The notes under the pieces: model-generated
What the model was told of the DNA's origin: nothing
Seen by the model: the letters and a program-made list of their open reading frames with translations, nothing else
Databases searched by the model: none
Part shown: positions 12,837 through 25,364 of the stretch, one piece after another
Numbering within the stretch: position 1 is the first letter of the stretch
How the letters are laid out: every line of letters begins with the position of its first letter
Origin: Gremmenia infestans
Taxonomy: Eukaryota > Ascomycota > Leotiomycetes > Helotiales > Hamatocanthoscyphaceae
DNA: 64,000 bases
Assembly (NCBI GenBank): GCA_032629725.1
Contig: JAFEVB010000002.1
Location: forward strand, 3,534,001-3,598,000
Direction of reading: 5' to 3'
Program-made: the position numbers and the translations under genes

Positions 12837-13178
12837 ATGGCCACCCCTACAAAACTCCGTTCTATCTATCGCTCCTTTCTACGCGAAATGCCATCTCGAT
12901 CCCTCTCCGAAAGATCACACTCACCTCTACAAAAACGTATCCGCAACACAATCGCCTCTGAATCAGCCACGCCGGTCGAGCAAGCTGAGCAATTTCTGCA
13001 TTATGTCAAGGCGCAGAGAATGTACGCAACTTTGTTAGAGAGATACAATCCGGGCATGAACATGGAGGAAGAGGAGAGGGTTCGTCTGACCGCGAGGCGG
13101 GTCGGCATGGAATTGCCCGAGGAATATACGATCAGTGGCACAGATGATGGATCTAGGGGTGGATCAAAAAGGCAGTGA
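12837..13178 (+). CDS. FMC1: Fmc1-like F1-ATPase assembly factor
   Basis: One exon, 113 aa, begins MATPTKLRSIYRSFLREM, matching the N-terminal helix of the Fmc1 branch of the LYR superfamily (here LRSIYRSFLRE in place of the strict LYR). A central helix (EQAEQFLHYVKAQRMYATLLERYNPG) and a short C-terminal part ending near PEEYTISGT complete it. Yeast Fmc1 works with Atp12 in assembling mitochondrial F1-ATPase. The length is slightly less than the yeast protein. The plus-strand start lies in a C/T-rich context. Distant LYR-family relatives cannot be excluded, but length and the YNPGMNM...RVGMELP motif favour Fmc1. Confidence 0.8.
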   Translation: MATPTKLRSIYRSFLREMPSRSLSERSHSPLQKRIRNTIASESATPVEQAEQFLHYVKAQRMYATLLERYNPGMNMEEEERVRLTARRVGMELPEEYTISGTDDGSRGGSKRQ

Positions 13179-14630
13179 GGTCTGGAATTCAACGACATTG
13201 AGCTTGGGCGAACAGTTGGCTGAGGAACAGTGAGGTTTGCTGGAGATGTGCTGTGGGCCTGGTGCAAACACGACAAGCTCACCAGCCCTGGAAAGGCAGT
13301 CATCAGCCTCATACAGCCTCTCTGGACTGATTCGGTGAAAAAGAGGGCATACTTGAAAAGCGTTGGCGGCAACCACCACATCTTTTCAAGGGCAAATCGT
13401 GTATCATTATCTTCGTGGAGCAAGCTGGATGGTCAAGAGCTGAGAGCTGCAATGTTCTACTGCTGTTGCAGCACTTGGGATCACAGTAATACTTCAATTC
13501 AGACGTCAAAGATCAAGCTAAACCCAGTCAACTAAGTGCAACAGCTCTAGTACTCACTCTATTCTGCTGGTAAGATATTACTACCAATACCAATGAATGT
13601 TTCCGTAAAATTCAGGAAAGATTCGTGCCAAACGCCTTTTCCAGAAACAGCTATCAGCCCAGACCGCCCAACCGATGCGCTGGGAGTGTGGCTTCCTGAT
13701 GCATATCGTGCCGTGCCATACAAAGAAGTTATAGGTTTAGTTGGAACTTTCCAATGTTTGTTTTATAAGTCTCCACCACTCTACATCTATGACATTTTCT
13801 TACGGAGTAGTTATCTTGGAACATTGTGAGGCTACTTTCCAGTTATTCTTAGCACACCCTACTGTATGTACCTGGATGGGTTGATACAAAACAGGAAGCT
13901 CCAAAACAACCTTAAATTCGAAGTCATGCGTGGCGATATTGTCGCAGCAAAGCCCGGTAAAGAAATCATCGTCGCCTTTTGATAGAGTCGTAATGAAACC
14001 TAAAGATGTGAAATGTTCCACAGCAGAAACATCTTGCAGCTTTGCATCTTTGTCGTGACACAGAAGCGCCACCGTCTCGTTCATTTGACTATGTTTTCTA
14101 GTAACTCTCCAGTCGTGACAGACAAAGCTTAAAATTTCGTGTTCTCAATTGCAACATGAGCACATTTCCACTCACTCGCCTCCCCTGTGCCTGCCTGCAT
14201 CTGCATGAAGAGTACGGAGTGGAGTGAGGGAGTGTAAGCGCCGACGTCGTTGAACCGTTGCAAGACCCGGGACTGTGCCTCCTCCTATTGGCTGCTCGAC
14301 TCATTCGTCAAGTCTGCTAGCCAGGAGGGCTTGCACATCACGCCAATCGTGCGAGGTGCCATTTTTGGACCCTGCCATGGGGATCTGGAAGTGCAGCACA
14401 AGTGTGCAAACATACATGTACTTGAGCTTGGACTCGAACGAGACCATAAGGGGGGGGCGGACCCCTCCAACCTTTCTGCAACGACGAGCCTCCAATCTTT
14501 TCATCCTCTTCTAACTCCAGATGAGTCCTAGGCATCGTCGTCGCCAGAAGTCGAAGCCAGGCCGCACGCTTCGTTCTGTAGCGCGTAGAGAGAGTCTGTA
14601 GGCCTTTTGTTGCTATTTTTAGACGCGACA
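13179..14630. other. Intergenic region without a recognised gene
   Basis: The longest frames here (such as 13800-14084, minus, 94 codons) show no recognisable motif, and I do not support them as genes. A run of G (about 14451-14459) is the only simple-sequence feature. The distal part carries the promoter of the next gene. Confidence 0.45.
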
Positions 14631-17600
14631 ATGGCCAATTTGAGGGACCAAGCAGCTCGTCGTCGATTAGACCTGAGTCCCATCACAACCTCTCTTAACC
14701 CCCCTCCGCAGCCTCATGTCTCTCAGACGCCCTCCTCAACGCTGTCTCCGGCTTCGTTGAGTGCGCCATTCGGATACAATCCTGCAACATACACGCCAAT
14801 CAGCGCTGTCAGGCAGTACAATCCCCAACAATGGACCCCTTCACCGGTTGTACTATCAGCCACAGACGGTAGCAGCCATTTTCCAAGTCGCCCGGAAGCA
14901 GAAGGTAATTCGAGTCTCTCATCTAATATCATACAGACTATCATCAAGTTTGAGACGCGTCTAATGCCAGTCTTTTAGTAACAGCCCCTGCCCCACCTCC
15001 TTATTCCCCACCACGGAGCCAACGTACATCAACCATATCTAATGACGAACCGGCTTCTGGGATTTCTCCTGCAACTCGAGTCTCTCCAGCAAATGTGTAT
15101 AGATCGTCTCCTGAACCAGGTTCATCTCATGCCTTCCCTCCACCCCCTCCCGCTTCTCGAAGCAGGGCTGGATCGAATGATAGACCACGAACATTGTTTG
15201 GCATATCTGCTTTTACTAGACAACCTGCGCCAGAAGCGCCACGGGTTCCAGCTGAAGTCACTAGAGATCAGGGTCCAAATTCGCGAGTCACGGAACATCG
15301 ACCTATCCCAATTGTCGCGGAGTCACCAAGCCCGCCTCAATCAGTAGAGGAACTGATCTCACCTGACGAGTCGAGACCGCCAGCTTCAAGAAGGGCTGCA
15401 TCCACGGGTGCTATAAATACGCCACCTTCATCACGCTCAAGGGGCTCATCATCATCAAGATGGGAACCAGGAATGCCACTTCCCCCACCCCCTCCAGGAC
15501 CTCCACCGCCACAATCCAGGTCCCAAAGCGTGACTCGGACTGCAGACCGAGTGCTGTCTCCTCCCACTCGAAGGCCTGGTCCTATGTCAACGCTGGGACC
15601 AGTGCCTCCGACACCTGCTGGCTGGGTTGAAGATGACATTTCGGGAAGGGGAAGGTCGCCTAATAGAGGGCTCACAATTGATACATCTAGTATTGGTTCA
15701 AGCACGGCTGCAGACTCCAATTCGGGCTCAAGTTCGTCAGGCCTTATAAGGTCTGGTCATGTGAGGGGTGAGCCAAAGAGTATCCGTGAAAGGAGAAATG
15801 AGAGCAAGGCCAGGAAGAGTGCCAATACCCCAGCGCAAACAAGTGCTGAAGAGAGATCAAATAATCCTTGGGTTGACGCCATTACCCCAGCTGACATAAC
15901 AGTGCCTTCGACGGTACTTGGTCGAAAATCTACTGTAAGAAGATCAACTCCAAGAAGTGCGAGGTTTCCACCCGGAAGCGCTGAGGCTCCCAGGTCGGCT
16001 GAGCGGTCTATGCATGGCACACCTGGCCCGAGTACGGGAGGAACAGGATCAAGAGGCTCTACGCCTCGTCCACTGGCCTCCTCGAGTCGTCCTGAAGCTC
16101 CAACGCCACCATTCTCGCCAGGCCGAATCACTTATAAACCCAACTCTGATAACTCCGCAGCAGTACCTCCGAAAGCATTACCGACTCCTCCCCCACAATC
16201 GAAACTCTCTATAGGGTCCCCTGCTCGTCCGATATCACACATCCTTCATATGCCCAATAATGACGCGACCACGGTTCCCCCTCTAGTTCCGTCGAGGCCA
16301 AATTCACGGCCTAGCTCTCGTCAATCCACCCAAAGTGAGACGCCTCAATTATTGCCATCAGAGCACTTCGCTCGAGCTGCGATAGAACGACATAAGGCTT
16401 TTGCGAGTAAAGAGGCAGCAGCAGTAACTGATGAGGAACGGGTGCGTATGTTCGCTGACTTCATTGTCACTGAATCACGCCTTCGAAGAGAGAGATACGC
16501 AGGGGCAATAGATGCGATGGGTTCAGAAATTCTCGAATTAACTCGTGACCTGTTTCGACCTTACAACAGCCCACGCAGAGAATCAACCGTATCACGGTCA
16601 AGTGGATGGACACCTGAATCATCTAGTGCCCCCATGTCTCCCCCATTGTTCTCACATAGAGGTTCCTTGTCGGCGGCTCTACATGATACTCCTCAGTTGC
16701 AAACTAAGCCTCCGCCTGAGCCAGCGTCAGGGTCCTCTTCGTCTTCTCCAGCACAAGGAAGACCCGAGTCGACTTGGTGGACTGGGTATATGCCATCCTT
16801 GTCGCCGATTCCCAGTATGAGCGTAAGTGAAGCACTAGATGGGTCGGATTCAAGAGGGAGGCCTTCAAGTAGGTGGTGGGAAGTAAGTCAGGAAGGCTCG
16901 AATGGTACTCCATCAATGAGACTAGAACGGTCAAAACGGGAATCCAAATATATGGGGATGCCAAAAGAGCTTAGAGAAGCGCTTCAGAATGGAGACCCGT
17001 CAGCTCTCGACAGTGGCAGTGGGATGGCAGCAGCCGGTCCAAGTAATCAAACGGCATATGGACCGGATGAATATCCGCCAGAAAAAATGGGCTGGCACGA
17101 AGAAGTTGCAGCATCTCCACAGCCTCAACAAGCAACTCTCACATCTCCAGCAGCTTTCTCGCCAGCGCCCATCACCCCTAACCCGAACCACCTCGACGTC
17201 TCCCGTCTCGTAACTTTGCCACCACCTTACCCCCGCCACCACCCAGCAGTCAACAACAACCACCCGGACCTCACCTCAATCCGCACCCAAGTCCGGGTCC
17301 TCAGCGACTTCACCGAGGTTGAAGCAACCAAAGAGCGCTTCCTCAAAACCTCGACCCAAATGCACGACGAAAACATGACCGCAGCCTCCAAGCGCCGCAA
17401 CTCACTGCGCGCCAACATCCAGCGCGAAATCGCTGCCGGTAGCATGTCCTACTCGGACGCCGCAAAAGTCGAAGAAACAGCCCTGCAATCGGAGCAAGAA
17501 ACAACAAAAGAAGCGTCGAAACTCGACTTCGAGCTCTTCCAATCCCAAGTCGTGATCCCGCTCAACGATCTACTAATGGATCGCGTCTCTCGAGCTACCG

Positions 17601-18469
17601 AGCTCTTCGAGCAACTGCGCTCGAAGCTGTTTGTGGATGCGCAGCAAGCGAGTCCGAATTTGACGCAGGAGGAAGGGGATGAACAGCCTGAGCTACTCGA
17701 GAAACTCACGCTGCTGAAATGGATTTTCGAGGCGCGCGAACAACTGCATAGGGAACTCTTCGACCTACTGTCTGATCGCAATAATCGCTACCGCGATATG
17801 GTGATCACGCCGTACCGCTTGGCAGGCAATGAAGAGAAAGTAAAACATGCGGTAAACTTCTTTGCTGAAGATGCGGGGAAGAGAAAGCTGGCATTTGAGC
17901 AGGAGATCCTGAAGCGCACGGAAGAGTTCATGGATATCATCGAGGAAAATGTTGTGCGCGGTGTAGAAGTGCAGTTGTCTGCCTTTTGGGATATTGCGCC
18001 TTCGCTTTCCAGGATCACGGAGAAAGTGCCCAGGGATATCTCAAGGGGCTTCCATATCCAAATCCCTGCAGCCGAGTACGATGAGAATCCGGCGTACTAT
18101 GCGTTCCCGATGCAGTATCTGTATAGTTTGGTTGGGCACTGTGAGAAGAGCACGTACCAGTTCATTGAGAGCCAGACGAACCTGCTGTGTCTCCTGCACG
18201 AAGTCAAGAGCGGAGTAACGCTGGCAAATTGCCGGCTGATGAAGACGCAGAGGGTCGCGCAGGGCGAGAATGAAGGACATGTGGAGAGGGAGTTGAAGGA
18301 TGTTGAGAAAGATGAGGAGATGCGTTTAACGGACGACTTGAAGGAGAAAGTGAGGTGTGTGGAAGAGCTATGGAGTAGTGCGTTAGGGACGGAATTGACG
18401 GGTGTCAAGGAGAGGATTATGAGGTTCCTGGTAGAGACAGGTGGATGGGATGATGAGGCGAATGAATAA
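14631..18469 (+). CDS. Uncharacterised large Pro/Ser-rich protein with conserved C-terminal domain
   Basis: Two exons, 14631-14904 and 14979-18469, give 1254 aa (donor GTAATT, acceptor TTTTAG, phase 1). I do not recognise the family. Residues 1 to about 825 are low complexity, rich in Pro, Ser, Arg and Gly, with PPPY motifs near residue 99 and 841 (possible WW-domain ligands) and polyproline runs. From about 830 to the end the sequence is ordered and helical: DLTSIRTQVRVLSDFTEVEATKER is followed by long charged helices (KLDFELFQSQVVIPLND, LLEKLTLLKWIFEAREQLHRELFDLLSDRN) and a terminal stretch with aromatic residues and HCEKSTYQFIESQTNLL. The shape, a disordered scaffold plus a coiled-coil module, suggests a cytoskeletal or polarity scaffold, but this is inference. 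Third-position GC is clearly higher over the C-terminal half. Confidence 0.82.
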
Positions 18470-21400
18470 GGATAATTTTTGGTGTATTTAGTTTATTCAA
18501 AGGTATGGTTCCCTTGACGGGATCTAAGGAGTGACGGAGTATGATATGTTTGGATACCCATTGAATTCTTGAAATGAAACGAATAATATTGCAAATAGGC
18601 GGATAAGAATGAACGGTGAATATTTGAGCAGATTTGTAAATAATGGGGAGAGAATACTAGCTTTACATACCTCCTCAGATAATCTCCCTCCTGGAGTGCG
18701 CAGGGAGGAATGAATTCAATAAATAGAGAAATTGCTATTCACAATACTTACCCCTCCCCTCGAATGCAAGGCAGGTCTTATAAAAGGTCCACCAGGGATA
18801 GATATGCACAATGCACAAGCCTATTTACAGTGCGGGAGGCGCCAGACAATGCTGACATCCCTCCTTCGCCTATTGCATCGTATCCCAAGCTGTCGGTTCG
18901 GTTCAGCTGTCTTTCCAGAGGACACACGAGCCGTACATACCTCCTTGCATATCTAGGCACAGAAGCTTATTTATTCATAGGTCTCGTAGGATTTGCTTAC
19001 TCCACCTAGATATGTGTGTGTGTGTGCGATGCGGCTGGAATTAGTGGCGTCGGATGAGAAGCTGGGGAGAGATATAGTAGGAGGGTGTGGGCGAGGGTGT
19101 GGTGTGATTGGTGAAGGAAGGGCAGCCGTAGGGAGGAACCGCGATTGATATGTTTGTAAGATCGCGAGATAGTCTGTGAAACCAGTTGTCGTAAACGGGA
19201 ATGTTTGTAGGATGATATTGCAGTGGTGGTGGGACATGTGACCAGGTACTTCAATGCCCTTTGTAGTGAGAGGGGCAGAGGGTGTTGAAAACTAGCCTAG
19301 TAGCCGGGGAAGAGCGTGTCGCTTTTGTACCCTTTCGAGATGTTTCAAATGAAGCGAGCCATCCAGTGAGAGTCGACTTGATGTTGGTCCGGTCAACGAT
19401 GTCAATTTAAAATACGTACAAACAAATACGTGGCGATGAGGCGTGAAATCTGGGGCTCAGAGCCAACACAACTACGGTTGGAAATAAATGTCCCAAGCAG
19501 CTACAAATCTTTGTGCATCGTTGAGGTCAAAATAAGCAACCTCTGTTTGAGGAATTCTTTGCGACAAAACATGACGTTATTGATCGACTAAAAAGGATTT
19601 AATTTAATTGACGGAAGGAACATACCGCTTCATGATCGCCATATTTCCTACGCTGGATGGGCTGCAACTGCTTATCATATAGGAGGATGAGGAAAGTGAA
19701 AAGTTGATGAAACACAGAAAGGCCAAGCATAAACAAATGCGGGGAGGAAGGATTCAACATCGTGTAGAGTTTCCTCAAGATCCAACAAGAGGAAGAAGGC
19801 ACCTACTTCGTGCTGAATTGAACGTTGTAACTTGAAATAAGGTGAAACAGTTCATTTACCACCGCAGGATGCCAACAGCGGGCTCAGCAGATCTTTAAAT
19901 GCAAGAACAACAAGACAGCGGGTATTATTAGGACAGGTTTTCGAGGTTTGAGATTCGCGCGCAGCACGAGATGGAAATAGAGCGAGGCAGCGCTTCCTGC
20001 AACGGCGCAACACTGCAGCCGCGCTTGGATGCCCATAGCCGCCGTCTGTCTAACCGCCATCCTCTGGAAGGGCGTCTCGCTCTCATATTTAGATGAAGCA
20101 CTGACTTGTTTAGCATGAAGGAATCGAGAGTACGAGAAGCCACGGCTGTGAGTGGACGCGACGACAAGGCTTATACAGCACAGTACGGTGATGCAAACAG
20201 CCGCGACATTCCAAGATAGCCAAGATGACACCGGCGCTGCAATTTCGTCAGCAGTTTTGGAAGAAATTAAAATCAGGTGCGGTAGGCCATGAGTATCGCA
20301 CAGCCACAGCGTTGCAGCGCAGTACAGGAGGTACCTCCCTCTGTACCTCTGTACCCCTCCCACTGGGTGACCCCACCAAATTTAGGGGATAGAACTACTG
20401 CTAGGCATCGGACGGGAATTTGCAAGTAAACTTACATTACGAGCTGACGACTACTGCATGCATCGTGACTGTGAACGAGACAAAGCACGACACGGCACGT
20501 ACGAATTGCCTAGCCAAGGTTTTGTCAATAGGCGGAATGGAAGAGTCGAGAAAGATTGAGAAAGACTGGTCGTGACTTGCTGAGGGGCAGTGAAGATGGT
20601 GCAGGTGGACACTTCTAGCATTCTAGAAAGGGGCTGGTGTTGCTGGGTTGTTTCACTTGCTATCGCCAATCAGCGGCTTCAAACTCTCTTTACTTTAAAC
20701 TTCGCCTTGTGCCCAGCCAAGCCTTCCCCCACAATACCAATTGCCTCCTTTTGCCGACACTACCGGTAATTGCTGTACTACTTGATTGTTCAGATGTTCG
20801 CGCACGCCGAGTTCAGTAGTCGTGAAGCCAGTCAAAATGAAGATACGGTACTGTACCGTAGAGGTTCTTCAGCTTGGCCCCCCCTCCCAGCAGTGCATAA
20901 GTCGAGATGAGCCTCGACTTAGGGCCCAGCTTGCATGAAAAACGAAGTTCTCACAGATGCTCAACACCAACCAGCAGCGTGCAAGAGTAAAATGTTTATC
21001 TCTGTCTCTCCTCGGCAGACGTTGGTGGGTGCAAAGCCTCACAACGCGTGGTATAATCAGGTGGCGGCCTCACCATTTTTAGCGATGCATGAATAAACAG
21101 AGACAGGATTTGACCATCAGCACCATCATCACCTGCCAAGTCATCTCTTAACCTTGTTGCATACTCCATACAGGGAGGGCCATCACGGTGTCTCTGCGGC
21201 ATGATCGCTGGCATGAAGAATGATAAGATAGATAGATGACCGTGGAAGATGATCCAGCCGTCTCTACATATGGAGACATACATACTTTAGGAAAATTAAT
21301 TGGCCGTGATATGATATGTATCCAACCTCCCCCTTCCTTCCGTGCATATAGATAAAACATAAAACATCCGAAGGAATAATTTGTCTCTCTATCCTCAACA

Positions 21401-21933
21401 AACAGTACGGTTCGGCCATACGGTTTGGTGTTTGATATTGCATTTGTTAAGACAAATCCTTCCTGACGTACGGCCTTGCAGCATAAATCTATTGCAATTC
21501 CTGGGGCTATTGGCAGGAAGAGGACCGAAACGGAACCTCCTGAGATAACTGGTTTCCACTGTTCCTGGTCCCGCTGATCCTTTCTGTGTCCTGTTCCACT
21601 GCCTTGCGCTCTCCCATTTCCACTCATAGGAAACAAGAGAGGAGTACGAGGACCTACCTAAGGTACTGAGCATTGACAATCCCCAGTGCCACAGAGGGCC
21701 ACACGGTCCACACCCTTACTTTCGACAGCGCCGGCAAATCAGTGACCAGTCCTGCGGATCTTACCCCCTGCCCATCTTGATCGCCTTGCGTCCGCTGAAA
21801 CAAGGGGCATCAGCCAGCGTCGGCGCCTCTACAACGGGCCACCCCTCCTAGAAGCCAGGCTGGCCAACCATCGCGCATTGAAGGGTGCATTTCTTGACTG
21901 GAGACCGAAATAATCAAATCGGGGCAAGGAATG
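18470..21933. other. Gene-poor intergenic region
   Basis: About 3.5 kb without a supported gene. Minus-strand frames at 19884-20363 and 21148-21636 are over 150 codons but look random (Cys- and Trp-scattered, no motif). A short TG-repeat (TGTGTGTGTGTG, about 19013-19024) and a 17-bp GTACTGTAC-centred palindrome at 20844-20860 are the only local structures noted. Confidence 0.45.
20844..20860. repeat. Perfect 8+1+8 palindrome centred on GTACTGTAC
   Basis: The sequence TACGGTACTGTACCGTA is a perfect inverted repeat around one central T. The same core recurs in a palindrome at 25350-25364 on the other side of the cyclin gene. Confidence 0.75.
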
Positions 21934-23236
21934 GGTAGGAGGGTTAGGGAACAATAGGGACCAAGACAACTCGTCCGAACCAGATCATTCAAACCCTAGG
22001 GACCAAACAGAGGCCGCAAAGGGACCGACCCCCAAACCGCCATCTCATCCCATACTTCATATATATCCTCGAATACCCTCTCGACTCTAAAAAAGACTCT
22101 CACCATCCACTTCAGCCTTCTCTCCACCCTTCACCGCAAGTAACTCCTTTTCTCAATCGACCTGGTTGTCGAAGATCCGGATAGAGTCAGTTGCAGTAGT
22201 TCGTCACATTTCCCCTCAGGAGTACATCATCTTCGACTACTACGAAACATCAAGAAACGAAACACCGACGGAAGAATTAAACTCTCCTTTTAGACAATCG
22301 ATTCGAGCCTGTCATCCGCGCATAAGTCGGCCATAACTCTATTCGAAATTTGGGCAGTAGGAGAATAATAATACGCAAAACCTCGCGTTCATATCCTTCA
22401 TCTCATCCACCTGAATCGCACAACTGGAATCGCATCTTCACATCAGCCCGGGCAGATCCTTCAGGCTGCAAGCGAGGCTTTTCAGGGACAAGGAATAATC
22501 CTCCAAGTCGAATCCGGCCTTGTTGTCAGCTCTCACGGTCACGGTCACGGTCTCACCTTGCGGACGTTGGTCAACTTACTTCGCCATTACCTACTTACTG
22601 CTGCTGCGCCAGCACCGAGGACGTATTGTTTGCCTTCTCAACATTACCACTAGTATTTCTTGACTTTTTCCGCTGGCTCGGAATATCTCCAAAAACTTCT
22701 CTCGACTCGACTCAAATCGACTCATATTCGCATCTTCCTCTGGGATTATTCACTCCGTCGTCTACACTTACTTAACTCGCTCCTGATCCTGCTAAGGCTA
22801 AAATTCGCATCCTTCGCCAATCCCATCGCAAATCCGCTAATTCATCCCTCATCCTCATCCTCGCGGCCGCTCCACCAATTACGACGCCGCTTTCGTTTGC
22901 GTCCAATCGCCTTGAGCCACAGCCTCGCTTCACGTCAGCCTTCCGCTCCGCCAGCAATAATACCTACCTCCAGTGCTCCACCCTTTGTCAATTCAATTGT
23001 GCCTCCTCCTACTGGGGCCTTTGCTATTGTCGACCTGTTCTAATATCATACAACAATACAACAATAGCACAATAGCTTCCAACTTTTACCCACATCTATC
23101 CTCATATTTTATTTTTTTGTATCTTCCATTTGTCTTTACCATCACGCATCTTCTTCCTCCATTCTAGCCTTGGTCTTTACAACCAGATCTTACAACACCA
23201 CATTGTCGATACCTACAGACAACATACTCAGCAAGC
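21934..23236 (+). promoter_or_regulatory. Long ATG-free promoter and 5' leader of the PCL-like cyclin gene
   Basis: From the last upstream ATG (21931) to the start codon at 23237 there is no ATG in any frame on the plus strand, across 1303 nt. About 20 would be expected by chance. A TATATAT stretch lies at about 22059-22066, followed by C/T-rich sequence, suggesting transcription starts shortly after it. The leader may therefore exceed 1.1 kb. Absence of ATG favours a continuous transcribed leader through which ribosomes scan; an intron would not be under this pressure. Confidence 0.7.
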
Positions 23237-24415
23237 ATGTCTTGCATACCCCAATCTTTAAATGAGGCTGCTCTCGAGCACTTCATCTATACACCCGTCA
23301 GCACCCAAATGGTCAATTACCTCGCAGCCAAGGCTACAGAAGTCATTCAGTGCGAACTTCCACCTATGCAATCGAGTCACCTTCCACCTTCACCTCCGCA
23401 AACACCACCGACCGACCCCTCTGACCCTGACCTTCCGTCCCTCGAACGATTCATCAGTTCTCTGGTCCGAAAGTCAAATGTGCAGGTACCGACACTCATG
23501 ACTACCTTGGTCTACCTCGAGCGTCTCAAGAAACGGTTACCACCAGTCGCAAAGGGCTTGAAGTGTACTGTCCACCGAATCTTCCTCGCAGCACTCATTC
23601 TCTCCGCCAAGTTCCTCAACGATTCATCGCCAAAGAACAAGCACTGGGCTGAGTATTCCAGTGTGCGGGGTTACGAACCATTTGGTTTCTCACGGACTGA
23701 AGTGAATCTGATGGAGAAGCAACTCCTCTACCTTCTGGACTGGGACCTCAATGTTTCAGAACATGACCTCTACCTTCACTTCGATCCATTCCTGGCACCT
23801 ATTCGGTCCGACATCCTGAGACAAGAGGAGCACGCGCGCGCGAAGGAGAGCAGGAAGAGAGCCAGAGAGCAGCAGAAGACGGAGGAGGAGGCAAATCGCA
23901 TTCGGTACGAAGTTGCAAGTCAGTACTGGGTGCCTGGTATCGAAGAGAAAGACCAATCTTTCTACCAAGGTCAATATCTTGAGCCAGCTTCGGTGTCCAT
24001 GACACGTCCGTCCTCCAGAATGACATACGACTCACCACCTCCCACCAATGAGGTTCCCGATTTGGCACGAAGTGGTACCGCCGACACTTACTCCACCGTC
24101 TCCTCCTCGTCTTCATCATACATGTCCAACTACTCAAGACAAGGCACCCCGGTTTCGAGTATCGGCAGCAGCTACCTGGAAGAGATCGAACAGGCATATG
24201 GTGAATTACCCCAGCAATACACCCAAAGTCCTACCCATGTTGTACGGGACATTGTTCACGTGCACATTGCAAATCAACACATCGGTACCGGCAAGCACAG
24301 CATGTTACCTTATGAGATTGAGCGGGAGGTAGTGGAGGAGAAGGCGGCGAAGAAGCCACGACTTGGAGGAAATATATTTTCCAGATTCTTGAGCAAGGAT
24401 AGGCAATACGCGTAA
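23237..24415 (+). CDS. PCL1: PCL1/PclA-like Pho85-type cyclin
   Basis: A single exon of 392 aa; the start is the first ATG after the ATG-free leader. The cyclin box covers about residues 75-190: LERFISSLVRKSNVQVPTL, then LVYLERLKKRLPPVAKGL, then HRIFLAALILSAKFLNDSSPKNKHWAEYSS and FSRTEVNLMEKQLLYLLDWDLNV. These are the signatures of the Pho80/Pcl group, and the NKHWAEYS plus LLDWDLNV combination fits the Pcl1/Pcl2 branch (PclA in Aspergillus). Such cyclins direct Pho85-type kinase in G1 and morphogenesis. An Arg/Lys/Glu-rich helix follows the box. The C-terminal 150 residues are Ser/Pro/Tyr-rich and probably disordered, ending in a basic segment KKPRLGG. The exact paralogue is uncertain, but the family is clear. 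Confidence 0.9.
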   Translation: MSCIPQSLNEAALEHFIYTPVSTQMVNYLAAKATEVIQCELPPMQSSHLPPSPPQTPPTDPSDPDLPSLERFISSLVRKSNVQVPTLMTTLVYLERLKKRLPPVAKGLKCTVHRIFLAALILSAKFLNDSSPKNKHWAEYSSVRGYEPFGFSRTEVNLMEKQLLYLLDWDLNVSEHDLYLHFDPFLAPIRSDILRQEEHARAKESRKRAREQQKTEEEANRIRYEVASQYWVPGIEEKDQSFYQGQYLEPASVSMTRPSSRMTYDSPPPTNEVPDLARSGTADTYSTVSSSSSSYMSNYSRQGTPVSSIGSSYLEEIEQAYGELPQQYTQSPTHVVRDIVHVHIANQHIGTGKHSMLPYEIEREVVEEKAAKKPRLGGNIFSRFLSKDRQYA

Positions 24416-25141
24416 TAGTGGAGGATGCACTAGACGATTTTCTTTTGTCACATACGATCACAGATGAGGCGCATATGGGCGGGGTTTGATGTTCATAGAG
24501 GAGCATCCGGGAAAACATGTCTGCATTTGCATCATCGCGATGGCGTTGGGGAAGCGAAATATACCATATGGGCTTAATGTTACTCATTGACTTGGCAAGT
24601 CCAATCTGAGGATCGCCGAGTCACCACCATAGTCATAGATTGTACTATGAACACGGAGGATTAAACTCTAGAAATAAAAAGTTATTAGAACTACTTCTTA
24701 TTCTACAATGCCTTGATTGATACTTTTTGATTTTGCGACACAGCCCCTTACCCCTTTTTAACAGATCGAGGCGAGTCCACGTGATCGCGCCATCACTTGT
24801 AACAGCCCCTCATCTCCATAAATTTCACGGAGAATCATACTTTACTTGTACAACCCCCACTACAACCTGAACCTCAGCACTCCACAATCACCTCTTCGCT
24901 CATGCACACTTTTCAGCCCCAAGTTCATATTATCAATTATCAATTATCAAATACCGTACTAATCTCCTCCTCCAATATCATATCGGGAAGGATTACTGTA
25001 CCCTACATTCCTCCCCACAACAATACGGCCCATTCCATCCACACAAAAAAAGAGGGCCCAATCTAACCTCCAATATTTTAATGGGTTCGAAACGAAACCT
25101 TACTTAAGGTATGCGCGGCACAGGTCAAGTCAACTTATTGG

Positions 25142-25168
25142 CTTTTACAGTACTCGTACTGGTAAAAG
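25142..25168. repeat. Imperfect hairpin (CTTTTACAGTAC / GTACTGGTAAAAG)
   Basis: Arms 25142-25153 and 25156-25168 are complementary apart from one bulged base, separated by a two-base loop. It contains the AGTAC/GTACT core shared with nearby palindromes. Confidence 0.7.
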
Positions 25169-25349
25169 TCTAAACCGTGTCCCCCTCACCTCAAAGCTCA
25201 TTCAAGTTGCAATTCGAATTTCCACGGCTCAAAGGACCAAGGGCGAAAACCAGAACGGTTGAACGATTGGAGTATACTGTACGATTACTGTATTTACCTT
25301 GTTAATGAATTAATTATGCCGTGGTTTCATACGGAGTGGAGTAACGTCA

Positions 25350-25364
25350 TCCGTACTGTACGGA
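25350..25364. repeat. Perfect 7+1+7 palindrome centred on GTACTGTAC
   Basis: TCCGTACTGTACGGA is a perfect inverted repeat around a central T, sharing its nine-base core with the palindrome at 20844-20860. Confidence 0.75.

Noticed and set aside
13800..14084. 94-codon minus-strand frame starting with ATG
   Set aside because: Short, with no recognisable motif or neighbouring exon. It could be real, but I cannot support it.
19884..20363. 159-codon minus-strand frame
   Set aside because: Random-looking composition, no motif, and located in a gene-poor gap with no splice context.
21148..21636. 162-codon minus-strand frame
   Set aside because: No recognisable domain and codon use unlike nearby genes.
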